Below the pieces are notes generated by a model, which saw nothing but the letters and a program-made list of their open reading frames with translations, was not told where the DNA came from and did no database searches. The position numbers and the translations under genes are program-made. A DNA stretch of 64,000 nt from RH-AL1 sp965214415 (lineage in GTDB: Bacteria; Pseudomonadota; Alphaproteobacteria; Rhizobiales; Beijerinckiaceae). Shown in pieces: positions 35,630-45,162 of the stretch; position 1 is the stretch's first letter, and every line of letters begins with the position of its first letter. The stretch covers positions 2,604,001 to 2,668,000 of the forward strand of contig CBDCBQ010000003.1 of assembly GCA_965214415.1 (NCBI GenBank), given 5' to 3'.

Positions 35630-36048
35630 GTCAGATCTTCAGTCCTCGCCATGACGTCGGGATCGCTGCTCGCCAACGCGCGCGGCACGCCATCGGACGT
35701 CCAACGTTTCCACCCGCTTCCGCAACGGGTATCCGCCCGCTGTCTCGTTGGCGCGGAAAGTGTCGCAGATGGCGCGGCTTAGCAAGGCTCGGCCTCGGCA
35801 GGAGGTCGGGAAAAATTTTTCGAGGCGCGTCAGCGAAATTGCGGGCGACGCTGAGCGGTTTGGGCCGCGTCAGCCGAGCCGTTGCCTTGAGAGCCGCCGC
35901 CGACGGGATCTTGCGTAGACCGTCGCACGGCCATCGGCTCCATCTATCGCGCAATCGGGTTTGATTGTCACTCTTCGCAGCGTAGACTTGGCCGCTGCCG
36001 AGATCGCCTTACGTGTCGGGCTTCGGCCCAACCCTGTTCGAGGTGATC
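35630..36048. other. 419-bp intergenic stretch upstream of hprA
   Basis: Divergent promoter space for the serine-cycle block and the Hsp70 remnant. Reading found no convincing small gene and no clear operator. Confidence 0.5.
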
Positions 36049-36990
36049 ATGATCGTCGGCATCGACCTCGGCACGACGAACTCGCTCGTCGGCGCCTACG
36101 GCGAGACGGGGCCGATCCTGTTCACGAACTCGGCCGGCCATCATCTGACGCCGTCGGCGGTCAGCATCGACGAAGGAGGAGGCGTCATCGTCGGCGCCGG
36201 TGCCCGCGACCGATTGATCACCCATGCCGATCGCAGCGTCGCCGCTTTCAAGCGCTGGATGGGCAGCCCCAAGGCAGACCGATCTCGGCGGCCGGCAGCT
36301 ACGCCCGGAGCAGCTCTCGGCGCTGGTGCTGCGCAGCCTGATCGCCGACGCCGAGGCGGCGACCGGGGAGACGGTCGACGAGGCGGTGATCTCCGTGCCG
36401 GCGTATTTCTTCGACGCCCAGCGCAGCGCCACCCGCATCGCCGGCGAGCTCGCCGGCATCAAGGTGGAGCGGCTGATCAACGAGTCGACCGCCGCCGCCC
36501 TCGCCTACGGACTGCAGGCACGGCCCGACGGCGGCCGCTTCCTCGTGTTCGATCTCGGCGGCGGGACGCTCGACGTGTCGATCATCGAGATCTTCGAAGG
36601 GGTCGTCGAGGTCCACGCCAGCGCCGGCGACAATTACCTCGGCGGCGAGGATTTTCTCGGCATCCTGGTCGATGCCGCCGCGGCCGACCTTGGCTTCGAC
36701 CCCGCGGCCCTGGTGGCCAGCGAGCGGGCGCAACTGCTGCGCCGGCTGGAGGGGCTGAAGGTCGCGCTCACGCATCAGGGCGAGGCGAAGACCGATCTGA
36801 CGATCGGCGGCGAGGCGCGGCCCTGGGCGATCGACGAGATTCGCTTCGCCGGCCTCGCCGAGCCGCTGGCGCAGCGGCTGCGGCAGCCGCTCGAGCGGGC
36901 GTTGCGCGACGCCAACATCGCGCCCGACGACCTCGACGAGTGGTGCTGGTCAACAAGTGGGCCTATCTGCATGCGAACGCCGGGCAGTAA
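36049..36990 (+). pseudogene. Truncated, frameshifted HscC-type Hsp70
   Basis: It opens MIVGIDLGTTNSLVGAYGET with a GAGG ribosome site. Frame 1 reads to AAFKRWMGSPK (near 36275), then a small indel moves the match to frame 2: GGRQLRPEQLSALVLRSL, AVISVPAYFFDAQRSATRIA, INESTAAALAYGL and FDLGGGTLDVSIIEIFEG. After APDDLDE (about 36940) another shift gives VVLVNKWAYLHANAGQ and a stop, where intact HscC proteins have a VGGATRMP-like segment and go on with the substrate-binding domain. So only the nucleotide-binding domain remains, with two frame breaks. Confidence 0.85.
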
Positions 36991-37008
36991 CGCGCCGTCG
37001 TTCCGATC

Positions 37009-37359
37009 ATGACCAAGCTGATCGACCGCCTCGGCCGCACGGGCGACGACTATCTCGGCAAACAGAGCCTCGACATCCAGGCCGCGAAGGCGATGATCAA
37101 CAAGGCCGACGCGCTCGAGCATCTGGGCGATGCCGAGGCGACCATCGCCACCTGCGACCTGCTGCTCTCGCGCTTCACGGATTCGGTGAGCGACGAGATG
37201 AACAGTCTCAAGTCGACCGCGCGCGACATCAAGAACGATTACAAGAAGGTCAAAACCATCGCGCCGGGCTCGGCGCCATTCTCCGCGCTCGGCGCCAAAC
37301 CGAGCACGGGCGGCGTCCCACCATGGACCCCGCGCCCGATCGGCGTGCCGAAGCCATAG
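37009..37359 (+). CDS. Conserved small protein of the Hsp70/J locus
   Basis: An intact 116-residue product: LIDRLGRTGDDYLGKQSLDI, then ADALEHLGDAEATIATCDLL and LSRF, a pair of helices like a single TPR unit, and a Pro/Gly tail. No named family is recognised. It lies 18 bp after the Hsp70 remnant and 11 bp before the J-protein remnant, and so was probably the middle gene of a three-gene chaperone operon. Confidence 0.6.
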   Translation: MTKLIDRLGRTGDDYLGKQSLDIQAAKAMINKADALEHLGDAEATIATCDLLLSRFTDSVSDEMNSLKSTARDIKNDYKKVKTIAPGSAPFSALGAKPSTGGVPPWTPRPIGVPKP

Positions 37360-37370
37360 GAGCTGGCCTG

Positions 37371-37640
37371 ATGTCGCCGTTCGCCGCGCTCGGGCTCGAC
37401 GAGGACGCCGACGAGCGGGCGGTGAAGCGTGCCTATGCGCAACGGCTGCGATCGACCCGGCCCGACGAGGACCCGGAGGGATTTCGAGTTCGACTACGGC
37501 GTGCCGCCGCCGGACTCGACGCTATCCCGGACCCGACGCCCTCCCCGCCTGTAGGGGGACCGCGAAACCCTGGCGACACGGCGCGGTCGCGGCGTGCGGG
37601 CTGGCGGCGCGTCATATCGTTGACAGCTTCCGGAGAATAA
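37371..37640 (+). pseudogene. J-domain-like protein, N-terminal fragment
   Basis: The first ~38 residues, MSPFAALGLDEDADERAVKR then AYAQRLRSTRPDEDPEGF, match the divergent J-like start of the DjlB/DjlC co-chaperones that partner HscC. After EGF the sequence turns into Arg/Pro/Gly-rich text and stops at 89 residues, where relatives continue for several hundred. An AGGAG ribosome site precedes it. It is a remnant of the HscC partner. Confidence 0.7.
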
Positions 37641-37695
37641 GTTTCTCCTCACGAAGGGCGCGCCGCGGGCGGCGCTTACGACGAGGATTATCCCG

Positions 37696-38166
37696 ATGCC
37701 CGAACCAAAGCCGCTCGACGCCATCGACAAGCGCATTCTCGCGATCGTCCAGGTCGACGCCTCGCTCGCCATCGGCGAGATCGCCAACCGGGTCGGGCTG
37801 TCGCAGACGCCGTGCTGGAAGCGCCTGCAGCGCCTCGAGCAGACCGGCGTCATCAAGCGCAAGATCGCGCTGCTCGATCAAACCAAGCTCGGGCTCGGCA
37901 TCACCGTCTTCGTGTCGATCGAAGTGGGCGACCATTCCGCCGCGATGCAGGAAAAGTTCGCCATCGACGTCTCCGCGATGACCGAGGTCATGGATTTCTA
38001 CCGGATGGCCGGCGACGTCGATTACATCCTGCGCGTGGTGGTGCGCGACACGGCGGCCTTCGATGGCTTCTACAAGAAGCTGGTCGCTCTAGCGCCCCTG
38101 AAAAGCGTCAAATCGCGGTTCGCGCTGGAAGGCTTGAAGGCCGAGACGGCGCTGCCAATCCAATAA
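37696..38166 (+). CDS. Lrp/AsnC-family transcriptional regulator
   Basis: A 156-residue regulator with the N-terminal HTH (LDAIDKRILAIVQVDASLAI, then GEIANRVGLSQTPCWKRLQR) and the C-terminal RAM effector domain (VMDFYRMAGDVDYILRVVVR). Such proteins bind an amino acid and control its metabolism. It stands alone; the next gene is convergent. The target genes cannot be read. Its upstream end abuts the decayed chaperone locus. Confidence 0.93.
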   Translation: MPEPKPLDAIDKRILAIVQVDASLAIGEIANRVGLSQTPCWKRLQRLEQTGVIKRKIALLDQTKLGLGITVFVSIEVGDHSAAMQEKFAIDVSAMTEVMDFYRMAGDVDYILRVVVRDTAAFDGFYKKLVALAPLKSVKSRFALEGLKAETALPIQ

Positions 38167-38266
38167 ACGGTCGTCAAAAAGGATCGGCTAGACGTAGAAA
38201 GGGCCACCGCAGGTTTCGCATTCCGCGCGGTGGCCCCAAACCTATGCCCGAAAGCACCAGGGTTCG

Positions 38267-39562
38267 TTATTGGAATGCGTCTGCCTCGACTTTGGTTGCG
38301 GCATCGGGCGAAATTTTTCCCTGGCCATCCGCCCAGGCGAGCGCGCCCTGCCCCGCTGCCGCGCCCGTCGAGAAGGCGGCCTGCAACAGATAGCCGCCGG
38401 TCGGCGCCTCCCAGTCCAGCATCTCGCCGGCGACGAACACGCCCGGCCGGACGTCCAGCATCAGCGTTGCGTCGAGGCCGGCAAAGCGCACGCCACCCGC
38501 GCTCGAGATCGCCCGCGCGATCGGCATCGGCGCCGCGAGCCGGACCGGCACCGCGTTGACGAGCCGCGCGAGGTCGGCGGCGGCCATGCCGGCGAGGTCC
38601 TCGCCGGCCGCGAGTGTCGCCTCGCGCAGCAGCCCGACCGCCACCGGCGCGAGACCGAGCGTCTTGCGCAGCGCGTTCGTCAGCGGATCCTTGCGGGCGC
38701 GTCGCCCGAGCCGCGCCGCGAGCCCGTCCGTGGCGAGATCGGGCCGCAGCGAGATATGCAGCATGGCCGCGCCGTCGGCGGCGATCGCGGCGCGAAGCTC
38801 GGGCGCCAGCGCGTAGATCGCGCCACCCTCGAGGCCGGCGCGCGTGACGACGAGATCGCCGCGCGCCCGCCGCCCGGCGACATCGAGCGCGACCGCCTTC
38901 AGCGGCGCCCCCTCGAACCGGTCGCGAAACACGTCGGACCAGGCGACCGTGAACCCGCAGTTGGCCGGCTCGAGCGGGGCGATGTCGACGCCGGCCGCCG
39001 CGAGCGCCTCGACCCAGGCGCCGTTCGAGCCGAGCTGCGGCCAACTCGCGCCGCCGAGCGCCAGCACGACCGCATCCGCCGCGATCGCAAGCGGGCCATC
39101 GGGCGTCGCGAGGCAAAGGCGGCCCTCCTCATTGAAGCCTCGCCACTCGTGGCGAGGCGCCAGTTGCACGCCCGCGGCCGCGAGCCGGCGCAGCCAGGCG
39201 CGCAGCAGCGGCGAGGTCTTGAAGCTCGCGGGAAACACGCGGCCGCTCGTGCCGACGAACGTCTCGATGCCGAGGTCGACGCACCATTGGCGCAACGCGT
39301 CCGCGTCGAAGGCGGCGAGCGACGCGCGCAGCGGGTCGGCGCCGGCGCCATAGCGCGCGAGAAAAGCGTCGGCGTCCTCGCCATGGGTGAGGTTAAGCCC
39401 GCCGCGCCCGGCGAGCAGCAGCTTGCGGCCGGCCGACGGCATCCGCTCGTAGATCGTGACGGCCGCGCCGCCCCGCGCCGCGACCTCGGCGGCCATCAGC
39501 CCGGCCGGGCCGGCGCCGACGATCGCGATGCGCGGGCGGCCGCCTTGCTCAGGCGACGTCAC
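38267..39562 (-). CDS. FAD-dependent oxidoreductase of the HI0933/TIGR03862 flavoprotein group
   Basis: The 431-residue protein starts with a dinucleotide fold, IAIVGAGPAGLMAAEVAARG, and has AGRKLLLAGRGGLNLTHGED, the phosphate-binding GRGGLNLT of the HI0933-like (BaiN-related) family; near the end VFVAGEMLDWEAPTGGYLLQ closes the FAD site. The substrate is unknown. A GTG at 39562 starts the conserved part; the frame goes upstream to 39646 without similarity. It is convergent with the Lrp gene. Confidence 0.88.
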   Translation of the reverse strand: MTSPEQGGRPRIAIVGAGPAGLMAAEVAARGGAAVTIYERMPSAGRKLLLAGRGGLNLTHGEDADAFLARYGAGADPLRASLAAFDADALRQWCVDLGIETFVGTSGRVFPASFKTSPLLRAWLRRLAAAGVQLAPRHEWRGFNEEGRLCLATPDGPLAIAADAVVLALGGASWPQLGSNGAWVEALAAAGVDIAPLEPANCGFTVAWSDVFRDRFEGAPLKAVALDVAGRRARGDLVVTRAGLEGGAIYALAPELRAAIAADGAAMLHISLRPDLATDGLAARLGRRARKDPLTNALRKTLGLAPVAVGLLREATLAAGEDLAGMAAADLARLVNAVPVRLAAPMPIARAISSAGGVRFAGLDATLMLDVRPGVFVAGEMLDWEAPTGGYLLQAAFSTGAAAGQGALAWADGQGKISPDAATKVEADAFQ

Positions 39563-40044
39563 GCGCGCCTCGCGTCGCGGCGCCTGTCCGGATCTCCAGC
39601 CGAGGTCGACGACGGCCGATCCGAAGACTTTTCGATAAGTGGACAAGATCGGGCTCGCCCACAGACTAAAGGATAAGAAGAGACAAATATCGGGCAGTGA
39701 CCGATCATGACGCGTAAGCCTCTATGACAAAGGAATGCTTTGCGGCCGGCCCGCTTTATTGTACACAGGTACGCATCACCTGTTCAGGGATGCCGTGAAT
39801 GGCGAAGCCTACGATGCTCCGTTGGCGTCGTGGCGCTCACCGCTCTGCCGGACGCACCGTCGCGCACCCACGCCGATTTGTGCCGGCCATATCATGCCAG
39901 CGGCCTGATCGTCGACGCCGTGCGGGCTCGGCTGGACGACCGGGCGGAGACGCTTCGGCGTGAGACCGCCCCGGGCCGCCTACGCCGCGCGGGCTATCGA
40001 GGCCTTGCTTCTCCCGCTTGCTCGCGGGTGACGGAGCGCGCCCG
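39563..40044. other. 482-bp stretch with no supported gene
   Basis: Contains AT-rich parts near 39650-39680 and 39770 that may be promoter or repeat debris. The short frames show no family similarity. The next gene (GGDEF-EAL) ends at 40045. Confidence 0.5.
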
Positions 40045-42264
40045 TCAGCCGGTGGCGCGAAGCTGGAGGCCGTCGCGCGGCTCGAGCCAGCCGCGCATGA
40101 AGTGCGAGACCCGCGAGCCCGGCATCGGCTTGGCGAACAGGTAGCCCTGGCCGACAGTGCAGCCGTGCTCGCGCAGGAACTCGAGCTGCGCCGGTGTCTC
40201 GACGCCCTCGGCGACGATGCCGAGCTGAAGGCTGCGCGCCAGCGCCGCCAAGGCTTCGACGATCGTCGCCGCCTTGCGGCTCGACGCGATGTCGCTGACG
40301 AAGCTGCGGTCGATCTTGATCCAGTCGACGGGATGGCGCGCGAGATGGGTCAGCGAGGCGTAGCCCGTCCCGAAATCGTCGAGCGCGATCGCGATGCCGG
40401 CGGCGGACAGCCGGCGCAGCGCCGTCGCGACCTTGCTGCTCTGATGGCCCAGGAAGACCGATTCCGTGATCTCGATCTGGAGCAACGCCGGCGAGAAGTC
40501 ATTCATCGCGAGCCAGGCGCTCATTCGCTCCGCGTAATCGTCGCCCTGGAACTCGGCTTCCGCCGCGTTGATCGCGACATGGCCGAACGCGATGCCGCGC
40601 TGGCCCCAGTCGCGCATATCGGCGGCGATGCGCTCCCGCATCTGGTGGCTGATCGCGACGGCGAGTTCGCGATCGCCGAACGCCTCGGTCATCATCTCCG
40701 GCCCCTGCAGCCCGTCGACGGGATGCACGCAGCGCAGCAGCGCCTCGAAGCCGACGACGGTGCCCGTCGCGAGATCGATCTTGGGCTGGTACCAGGGCTC
40801 GACACGCCCCGCCGCGATGATCGCGCGCGCCGCGGCGAGCCGGCCGACGCGGTCCTCCAGCTCGACGCGCATCTGGTCGCGGAAGAGCGCGAAGCCGTCG
40901 CGCCCGGCCTTCTTGGCCTCGTAGAGCGCGATGTCGGCGTCCTTGATCAGCGTTTGCGCGCTCGATTCGTCGATTTCGGAGAGCGCGACGCCGAAGGTCG
41001 CCCGCGTGCTGAGCTCGTGCGAGCCGAACTCGAGCGGCCGACGAAGTGCGCGCAAGATGTCGGCCGCCAGCGTCGCGACGACGCCCTCCGCCTCGATCTC
41101 CTCGACCAGGATCCCGAACTCGTCGCCGCCGAGCCGTGCCACCGTCCCGCGTCGACCGACGGCGACGACGAGGCGCTCGGCCACCGCGACGAGCACGGCG
41201 TCGCCGGCGTCGTGGCCCAGCGTGTCGTTGATCGTCTTGAACCGATCGACATCGAGCACGATCAGCGCCGCGCGCCGGCCGTTCATGTCGGCCTTGCGAA
41301 TCGCCGCCTCGATGTGGGTCGTGAAGGCCGCGCGGTTGCACACTTTCGTGAGGCCGTCGTGGCTCGCCAGCCATTCCAGCTTGCCGATAACCGCCTTGCG
41401 CTCGGTGATATCCTGGACGATGCCGACGACCTTGCGGGCGCCGTTCGTCATCTGCGCCTCCGCGTGAAGGCGCACGTCGAGCGGCAGGCCGTCGAGATCA
41501 AGGATTCGGGTCTCGACGTCGAAAATCTCGTCGGACGCGCTCAGCCGCGCGAAGCCTTGCCGGAGATGGGCCTGCTCCGTGGGGGCGAACAGGCGCAGGA
41601 AGCGCTCGAAGACTATCGTGCGGCTGCTCTTGCCCGCGTAGAGCCGCATCAGCTCGTCGCTCAGCATCATCGTGCTGGTGTCGCCATCGAGCTCGAAGCC
41701 GCCGACCCGCGCCAGCTTCGCGGTCTGCGTCAGGATGTCCTGTTTGCGCGTCAGATCGATGGCGAGGCGCGCCAGCTCCTGCCGGCTGGTATGATGGCGA
41801 ATCTGGCCAATCACCAGCGCGGCGAGGTTTTGCAGGCATTCGATCTGTTCGGGCCGCAAGTCGCGCGGGACGTGGTCGCCGACGCAGAGCGCGCCGACGC
41901 GGACGCCCGGCGAGATCGACAGCGGGACGCCGGCGTAAAATCGGAAGAACGGGTCGCCGGTGACGAGCGGGCTGTCCCAGAAGCGCGGGTCCGCCGCCAG
42001 GTCACGGACGACGAACGGCTCGTCGTGGCGGATCGCGACGTTGCAGAACGTGTCCTCGCGCGGCAGGCTGACGTAGCCGAGCCCCTGGTGAGCTTTGACG
42101 TGCGTCGTCGTCGCATCGACCATGGTGACGAAGGCCATCGGCATCGCGAGCAGGCCGCCGGCGAGCAGGCAGATCCTATCCATCAGCGGATCGATCGGCG
42201 CGTCGACGATCGCCAGCTCGGCCAGCTGGCGCAGGCGTTCCTCTTCCCCAACGCAATCCTGCAT
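40045..42264 (-). CDS. GAF-PAS-GGDEF-EAL cyclic-di-GMP turnover protein
   Basis: The 739-residue soluble protein senses a signal through a GAF domain (about 20-160) and a PAS domain (about 175-290). The GGDEF domain (about 300-455) has an intact RLGGDEFGIL active site, so it may make c-di-GMP. The EAL domain (about 480-735) keeps GFEALL, the metal residues in INAAEAEF and ITESVF, DDFGTGYASLTHL, IKIDRSFV and AEGVE, so it may also degrade it. One activity may dominate in vivo. The start at 42264 has a weak ribosome site. Confidence 0.92.
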   Translation of the reverse strand: MQDCVGEEERLRQLAELAIVDAPIDPLMDRICLLAGGLLAMPMAFVTMVDATTTHVKAHQGLGYVSLPREDTFCNVAIRHDEPFVVRDLAADPRFWDSPLVTGDPFFRFYAGVPLSISPGVRVGALCVGDHVPRDLRPEQIECLQNLAALVIGQIRHHTSRQELARLAIDLTRKQDILTQTAKLARVGGFELDGDTSTMMLSDELMRLYAGKSSRTIVFERFLRLFAPTEQAHLRQGFARLSASDEIFDVETRILDLDGLPLDVRLHAEAQMTNGARKVVGIVQDITERKAVIGKLEWLASHDGLTKVCNRAAFTTHIEAAIRKADMNGRRAALIVLDVDRFKTINDTLGHDAGDAVLVAVAERLVVAVGRRGTVARLGGDEFGILVEEIEAEGVVATLAADILRALRRPLEFGSHELSTRATFGVALSEIDESSAQTLIKDADIALYEAKKAGRDGFALFRDQMRVELEDRVGRLAAARAIIAAGRVEPWYQPKIDLATGTVVGFEALLRCVHPVDGLQGPEMMTEAFGDRELAVAISHQMRERIAADMRDWGQRGIAFGHVAINAAEAEFQGDDYAERMSAWLAMNDFSPALLQIEITESVFLGHQSSKVATALRRLSAAGIAIALDDFGTGYASLTHLARHPVDWIKIDRSFVSDIASSRKAATIVEALAALARSLQLGIVAEGVETPAQLEFLREHGCTVGQGYLFAKPMPGSRVSHFMRGWLEPRDGLQLRATG

Positions 42265-42402
42265 TTTATATTCCGCGCAACGCTACCCTGACGCGATCCT
42301 AGCCGGTCAAAGATGTAGAAACCCGGAATCGCTTCGGGTAAACCGAGCGGGAAACCGCCGGTCGGATCGCCTTAACGACCGCCGCGGATGAAGGATTCGT
42401 CG

Positions 42403-43623
42403 ATGACGTCGCCGTTCTACCGCATCCAACGCCTGCCGCCGTACGTCTTCGAGGAGGTGAACCGCCTCAAGGCCACCGCCCGCCGAGGCGGCGCCGACAT
42501 CATCGATCTCGGGATGGGCAATCCCGATCTCGACGCGCCGCAGCACGTCAAGGACAAGATGATCGAGACGCTCGCCAAGCCGCGGGTCGATCGCTACTCC
42601 GCCTCGAAGGGCATCATCGGGTTGCGCCGGGCGCAGGCGGCCTATTACGCGCGCCGCTTCGGCGTGAAGCTCGACCCCGACACGCAGATCGTCGCCACGC
42701 TCGGCTCGAAGGAGGGCTTCGCCAACGTCGCCCAGGCGATCACCGCGCCGGGCGACGTCATCATCGTGCCGGACCCATCGTACCCGATCCACGCGTTCGG
42801 CTTCCTGATGGCGGGCGGCGCGGTGCGCTCGATCCCGGCCGAGCCGTCGCCCGCCTTCTTCACGGCGATGGAGCGGGCGATCACGCACTCGATCCCCAAG
42901 CCGATCGCGGTGGTCGTTTGCTATCCCTCGAACCCGACGGCGCTCGTCGCCTCGCTCGACTTCTACAAGGACCTCGTGCGCTTCGCCAAGAAGCACGAGA
43001 TCTACATCCTCTCCGACCTCGCCTACGCCGAGCTCTACTTCGACGGCAACCCGCCGCCGTCCGTGCTCGAAGTCGACGGCGCGATGGATTGCACGATCGA
43101 GTTCACCTCGATGTCGAAGACCTATTCGATGGCCGGCTGGCGGATGGGCTTCGCGGTCGGCAACGAGCGATTGGTGTCCGCGCTGACGCGGGTGAAGAGC
43201 TACCTCGATTATGGGGCGTACACGCCGATCCAGGTGGCGGCGTCCGCCGCCCTCAACGGCCCGGACGACTGCATCCACGAGATGCGGGCGATCTACAAGA
43301 AGCGTCGCGACGTGATGATCGAAAGCTTCGGCAAGGCCGGCTGGCCGATCCCGGCTCCGTCCGCCTCGATGTTCGCCTGGGCGCGCGTGCCGGAGCGCTT
43401 CGCGCATCTGGGCTCGCTCGAGTTCTCGAAGCTGATGATCGAGAAGGCCGAAGTCGCGGTCGCGCCCGGCATCGGCTTCGGCGAATACGGCGAGGGCTAC
43501 GTGCGCCTGGCGCTGGTCGAGAACGAGCAGCGCATCCGGCAGGCCGCGCGCGGCTTCCGCAAGCTGATGGACGCCGCCGAGGGCAGCCTGCACAATGTGG
43601 TGCGGCTGGCGCGGGAGGCGTGA
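42403..43623 (+). CDS. Class I/II aminotransferase (AlaC/LL-DAP aminotransferase-like)
   Basis: A PLP enzyme of 406 residues. The Schiff-base Lys is in TSMSKTYSMAGWRMGF; IDLGMGNPDLDAP and VVVCYPSNPTA hold the usual substrate- and PLP-binding residues. The sequence type matches enzymes labelled LL-diaminopimelate aminotransferase in Rhizobiales but is close to alanine aminotransferase AlaC; the true substrate is unclear. AAGGA lies 7 bases before the ATG at 42403; 42388 is also possible. In relatives hom (homoserine dehydrogenase) often follows; here it does not. Confidence 0.9.
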   Translation: MTSPFYRIQRLPPYVFEEVNRLKATARRGGADIIDLGMGNPDLDAPQHVKDKMIETLAKPRVDRYSASKGIIGLRRAQAAYYARRFGVKLDPDTQIVATLGSKEGFANVAQAITAPGDVIIVPDPSYPIHAFGFLMAGGAVRSIPAEPSPAFFTAMERAITHSIPKPIAVVVCYPSNPTALVASLDFYKDLVRFAKKHEIYILSDLAYAELYFDGNPPPSVLEVDGAMDCTIEFTSMSKTYSMAGWRMGFAVGNERLVSALTRVKSYLDYGAYTPIQVAASAALNGPDDCIHEMRAIYKKRRDVMIESFGKAGWPIPAPSASMFAWARVPERFAHLGSLEFSKLMIEKAEVAVAPGIGFGEYGEGYVRLALVENEQRIRQAARGFRKLMDAAEGSLHNVVRLAREA

Positions 43624-43775
43624 GGTCGGCTCATCCAGCTTCCCTGGAATTGGCGGGAGAAGGTCAATTGACCGCGTGCCGTCACTGTCAACGTCGCCAT
43701 GGCTACGTCCCCGAACGACACAACTGTAATGCAAACCGCATTACCACAAGCAGCCGGTGACGAGGCGTTACGCGC

Positions 43776-44549
43776 CTATTTGTCCACGAACGCCTTCTCA
43801 ATCACGTAGTGCCCCTGCTCGCCGTGGTTGCCTTCGATCCAGCCGCGGGCGTCGAGCAGGCCGCGGATGTCGGCCAGCATGTGCGGGCTGCCGCACATCA
43901 TGAAGCGGTCGTCGGCGAGCGACATCGGCGGCAGGCCGAGATCGGTAAACAGCTTGCCGCTCTCGATCAGCGACGTGATGCGGCCCTCGTTGCGGAACGG
44001 CTCGCGCGTCACGGTCGGGTAATAGAGCAGCTGCTCAGCGGCCAGCTCGCCGATAAACTCGTCGGAGGGCAGGGTCTTCGTGATGAAGTCGCCGTAGGCG
44101 AGATCCTTGGCGAAGCGGACGCCGTGCACGACAATCACCTTCTCGAAGCGCTCGTAGGTCTCGGGGTCCTTGATCAGCGACAGGAATGGCGCGAGGCCAG
44201 TGCCGGTTCCAAGCAGAAAGAGATGCTTGCCCGGCGCGAGATTGTCGAGCACCAGCGTACCGGTCGGCTTGCGGCTGACCATGACATGGTCGCCCTCCTT
44301 CAGGTGCTGCAGCTTCGAGGTGAGCGGGCCATCCTGCACCTTGATCGAGAAGAACTCGAGCTCGTCGGCGTAATGGGCGCTGGCGACGGAATAGGCGCGC
44401 AGCAGCGGCTTGCCGTCGATCGGGATGCCGATCATCGTGAACTCGCCGCTGCGGAAGCGGAACGACGGATCGCGCGTGGTGCGGAAGCTGAACAGGCTGT
44501 CCGTCCAATGGTGGACGGAGAGAACGCGCTCCTCGAGAAACTTGCTCAT
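43776..44549 (-). CDS. fpr: Ferredoxin--NADP reductase
   Basis: A 257-residue flavoenzyme that moves electrons between NADP(H) and ferredoxin or flavodoxin. The FAD-binding motif is LRAYSVASAHYADELEFFSI, NADP binding is shown by FLLGTGTGLAPFLSLIKDPE, and the end is GHYVIEKAFVDK, typical of the short bacterial Fpr group. The ATG at 44549 starts MSKFLEERVLSVHHWTDSLF, the normal N terminus; the longer frame upstream is non-coding. It is convergent with the aminotransferase. Confidence 0.95.
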   Translation of the reverse strand: MSKFLEERVLSVHHWTDSLFSFRTTRDPSFRFRSGEFTMIGIPIDGKPLLRAYSVASAHYADELEFFSIKVQDGPLTSKLQHLKEGDHVMVSRKPTGTLVLDNLAPGKHLFLLGTGTGLAPFLSLIKDPETYERFEKVIVVHGVRFAKDLAYGDFITKTLPSDEFIGELAAEQLLYYPTVTREPFRNEGRITSLIESGKLFTDLGLPPMSLADDRFMMCGSPHMLADIRGLLDARGWIEGNHGEQGHYVIEKAFVDK

Positions 44550-44722
44550 GAACTTGCGGGCTGCCCCTGCGGACTGGGAAGACTTAGCTAGGGGCATTCC
44601 GCACCGCACGCAATCCGGGTGCGGCGCAACATCCAAATCGAGACATTTCATCTTCGCCGCGGCACGCCCGCCAGCAGTTTTTTTATTCCTCCAAGGGGCG
44701 GCTGCGAAAAAATTCTCTTCGG

Positions 44723-44890
44723 TCAGATCCCGGCGCCGCCATGGCGGAACAGCAGGAAGAGGATCAGCACGATCACGACGATGCCGACGATCCCGAGGCC
44801 GCCACCGCCGTAATAGCCGGAGCGGTGCCCGTAATAGCCGCCGCCGCCGAACAGCAGGATGATGACGAGGATGATGAGTATGAGCGACAT
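44723..44890 (-). CDS. Small hydrophobic protein (DUF3309-like)
   Basis: A 55-residue peptide, MSLILIILVIILLFGGGGYY, then a Gly/Tyr turn (GHRSGYYGGGG) and a second hydrophobic stretch LGIVGIVVIVLILFLLF. The two-helix hairpin with a Gly-rich turn resembles DUF3309 proteins, which are common short membrane proteins of unknown role in rhizobia. Its 5' region is a 19-bp tandem array whose reverse strand repeats GGAGAGCCCAAGA. Confidence 0.65.
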   Translation of the reverse strand: MSLILIILVIILLFGGGGYYGHRSGYYGGGGLGIVGIVVIVLILFLLFRHGGAGI

Positions 44891-44891
44891 G

Positions 44892-44985
44892 TCTTGGGCT
44901 CTCCGAAATTTCTTGGGCTCTCCGAAATCTCTTGGGCTCTCCGAAGTCTCTTGGGCTCTCCAGAGTCTCTTGGGCTCTCCGAGAT
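44892..44985. repeat. 19-bp tandem repeat, five copies
   Basis: Five copies of TCTTGGGCTCTCCGAAATT-type units beginning at 44892, 44911, 44930, 44949 and 44968. The period is not a multiple of three, so it is not coding. It lies 2 bp before the DUF3309-like start, on its 5' side. Confidence 0.9.
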
Positions 44986-45162
44986 CGTGGTCGCCGTGGA
45001 GCGAACCCGCGCCGCAGGGTGCCACGAAACGCGGCCGCCACGAATACCCGGCAGAGCGCGGGGGCGGTCCTTGCCCGCTCTATCCACAGGCGGGCGGCGT
45101 GACGCGGCAAACGCAAAAGGCCGGCGCATGCGCCGGCCTTCGCGAAGATGGTTTGCGGTCGA

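Noticed and set aside
40018..42291. 757-codon plus-strand frame opposite the GGDEF-EAL gene
   Set aside because: Composition-driven shadow; the minus strand has the full GAF-PAS-GGDEF-EAL order.
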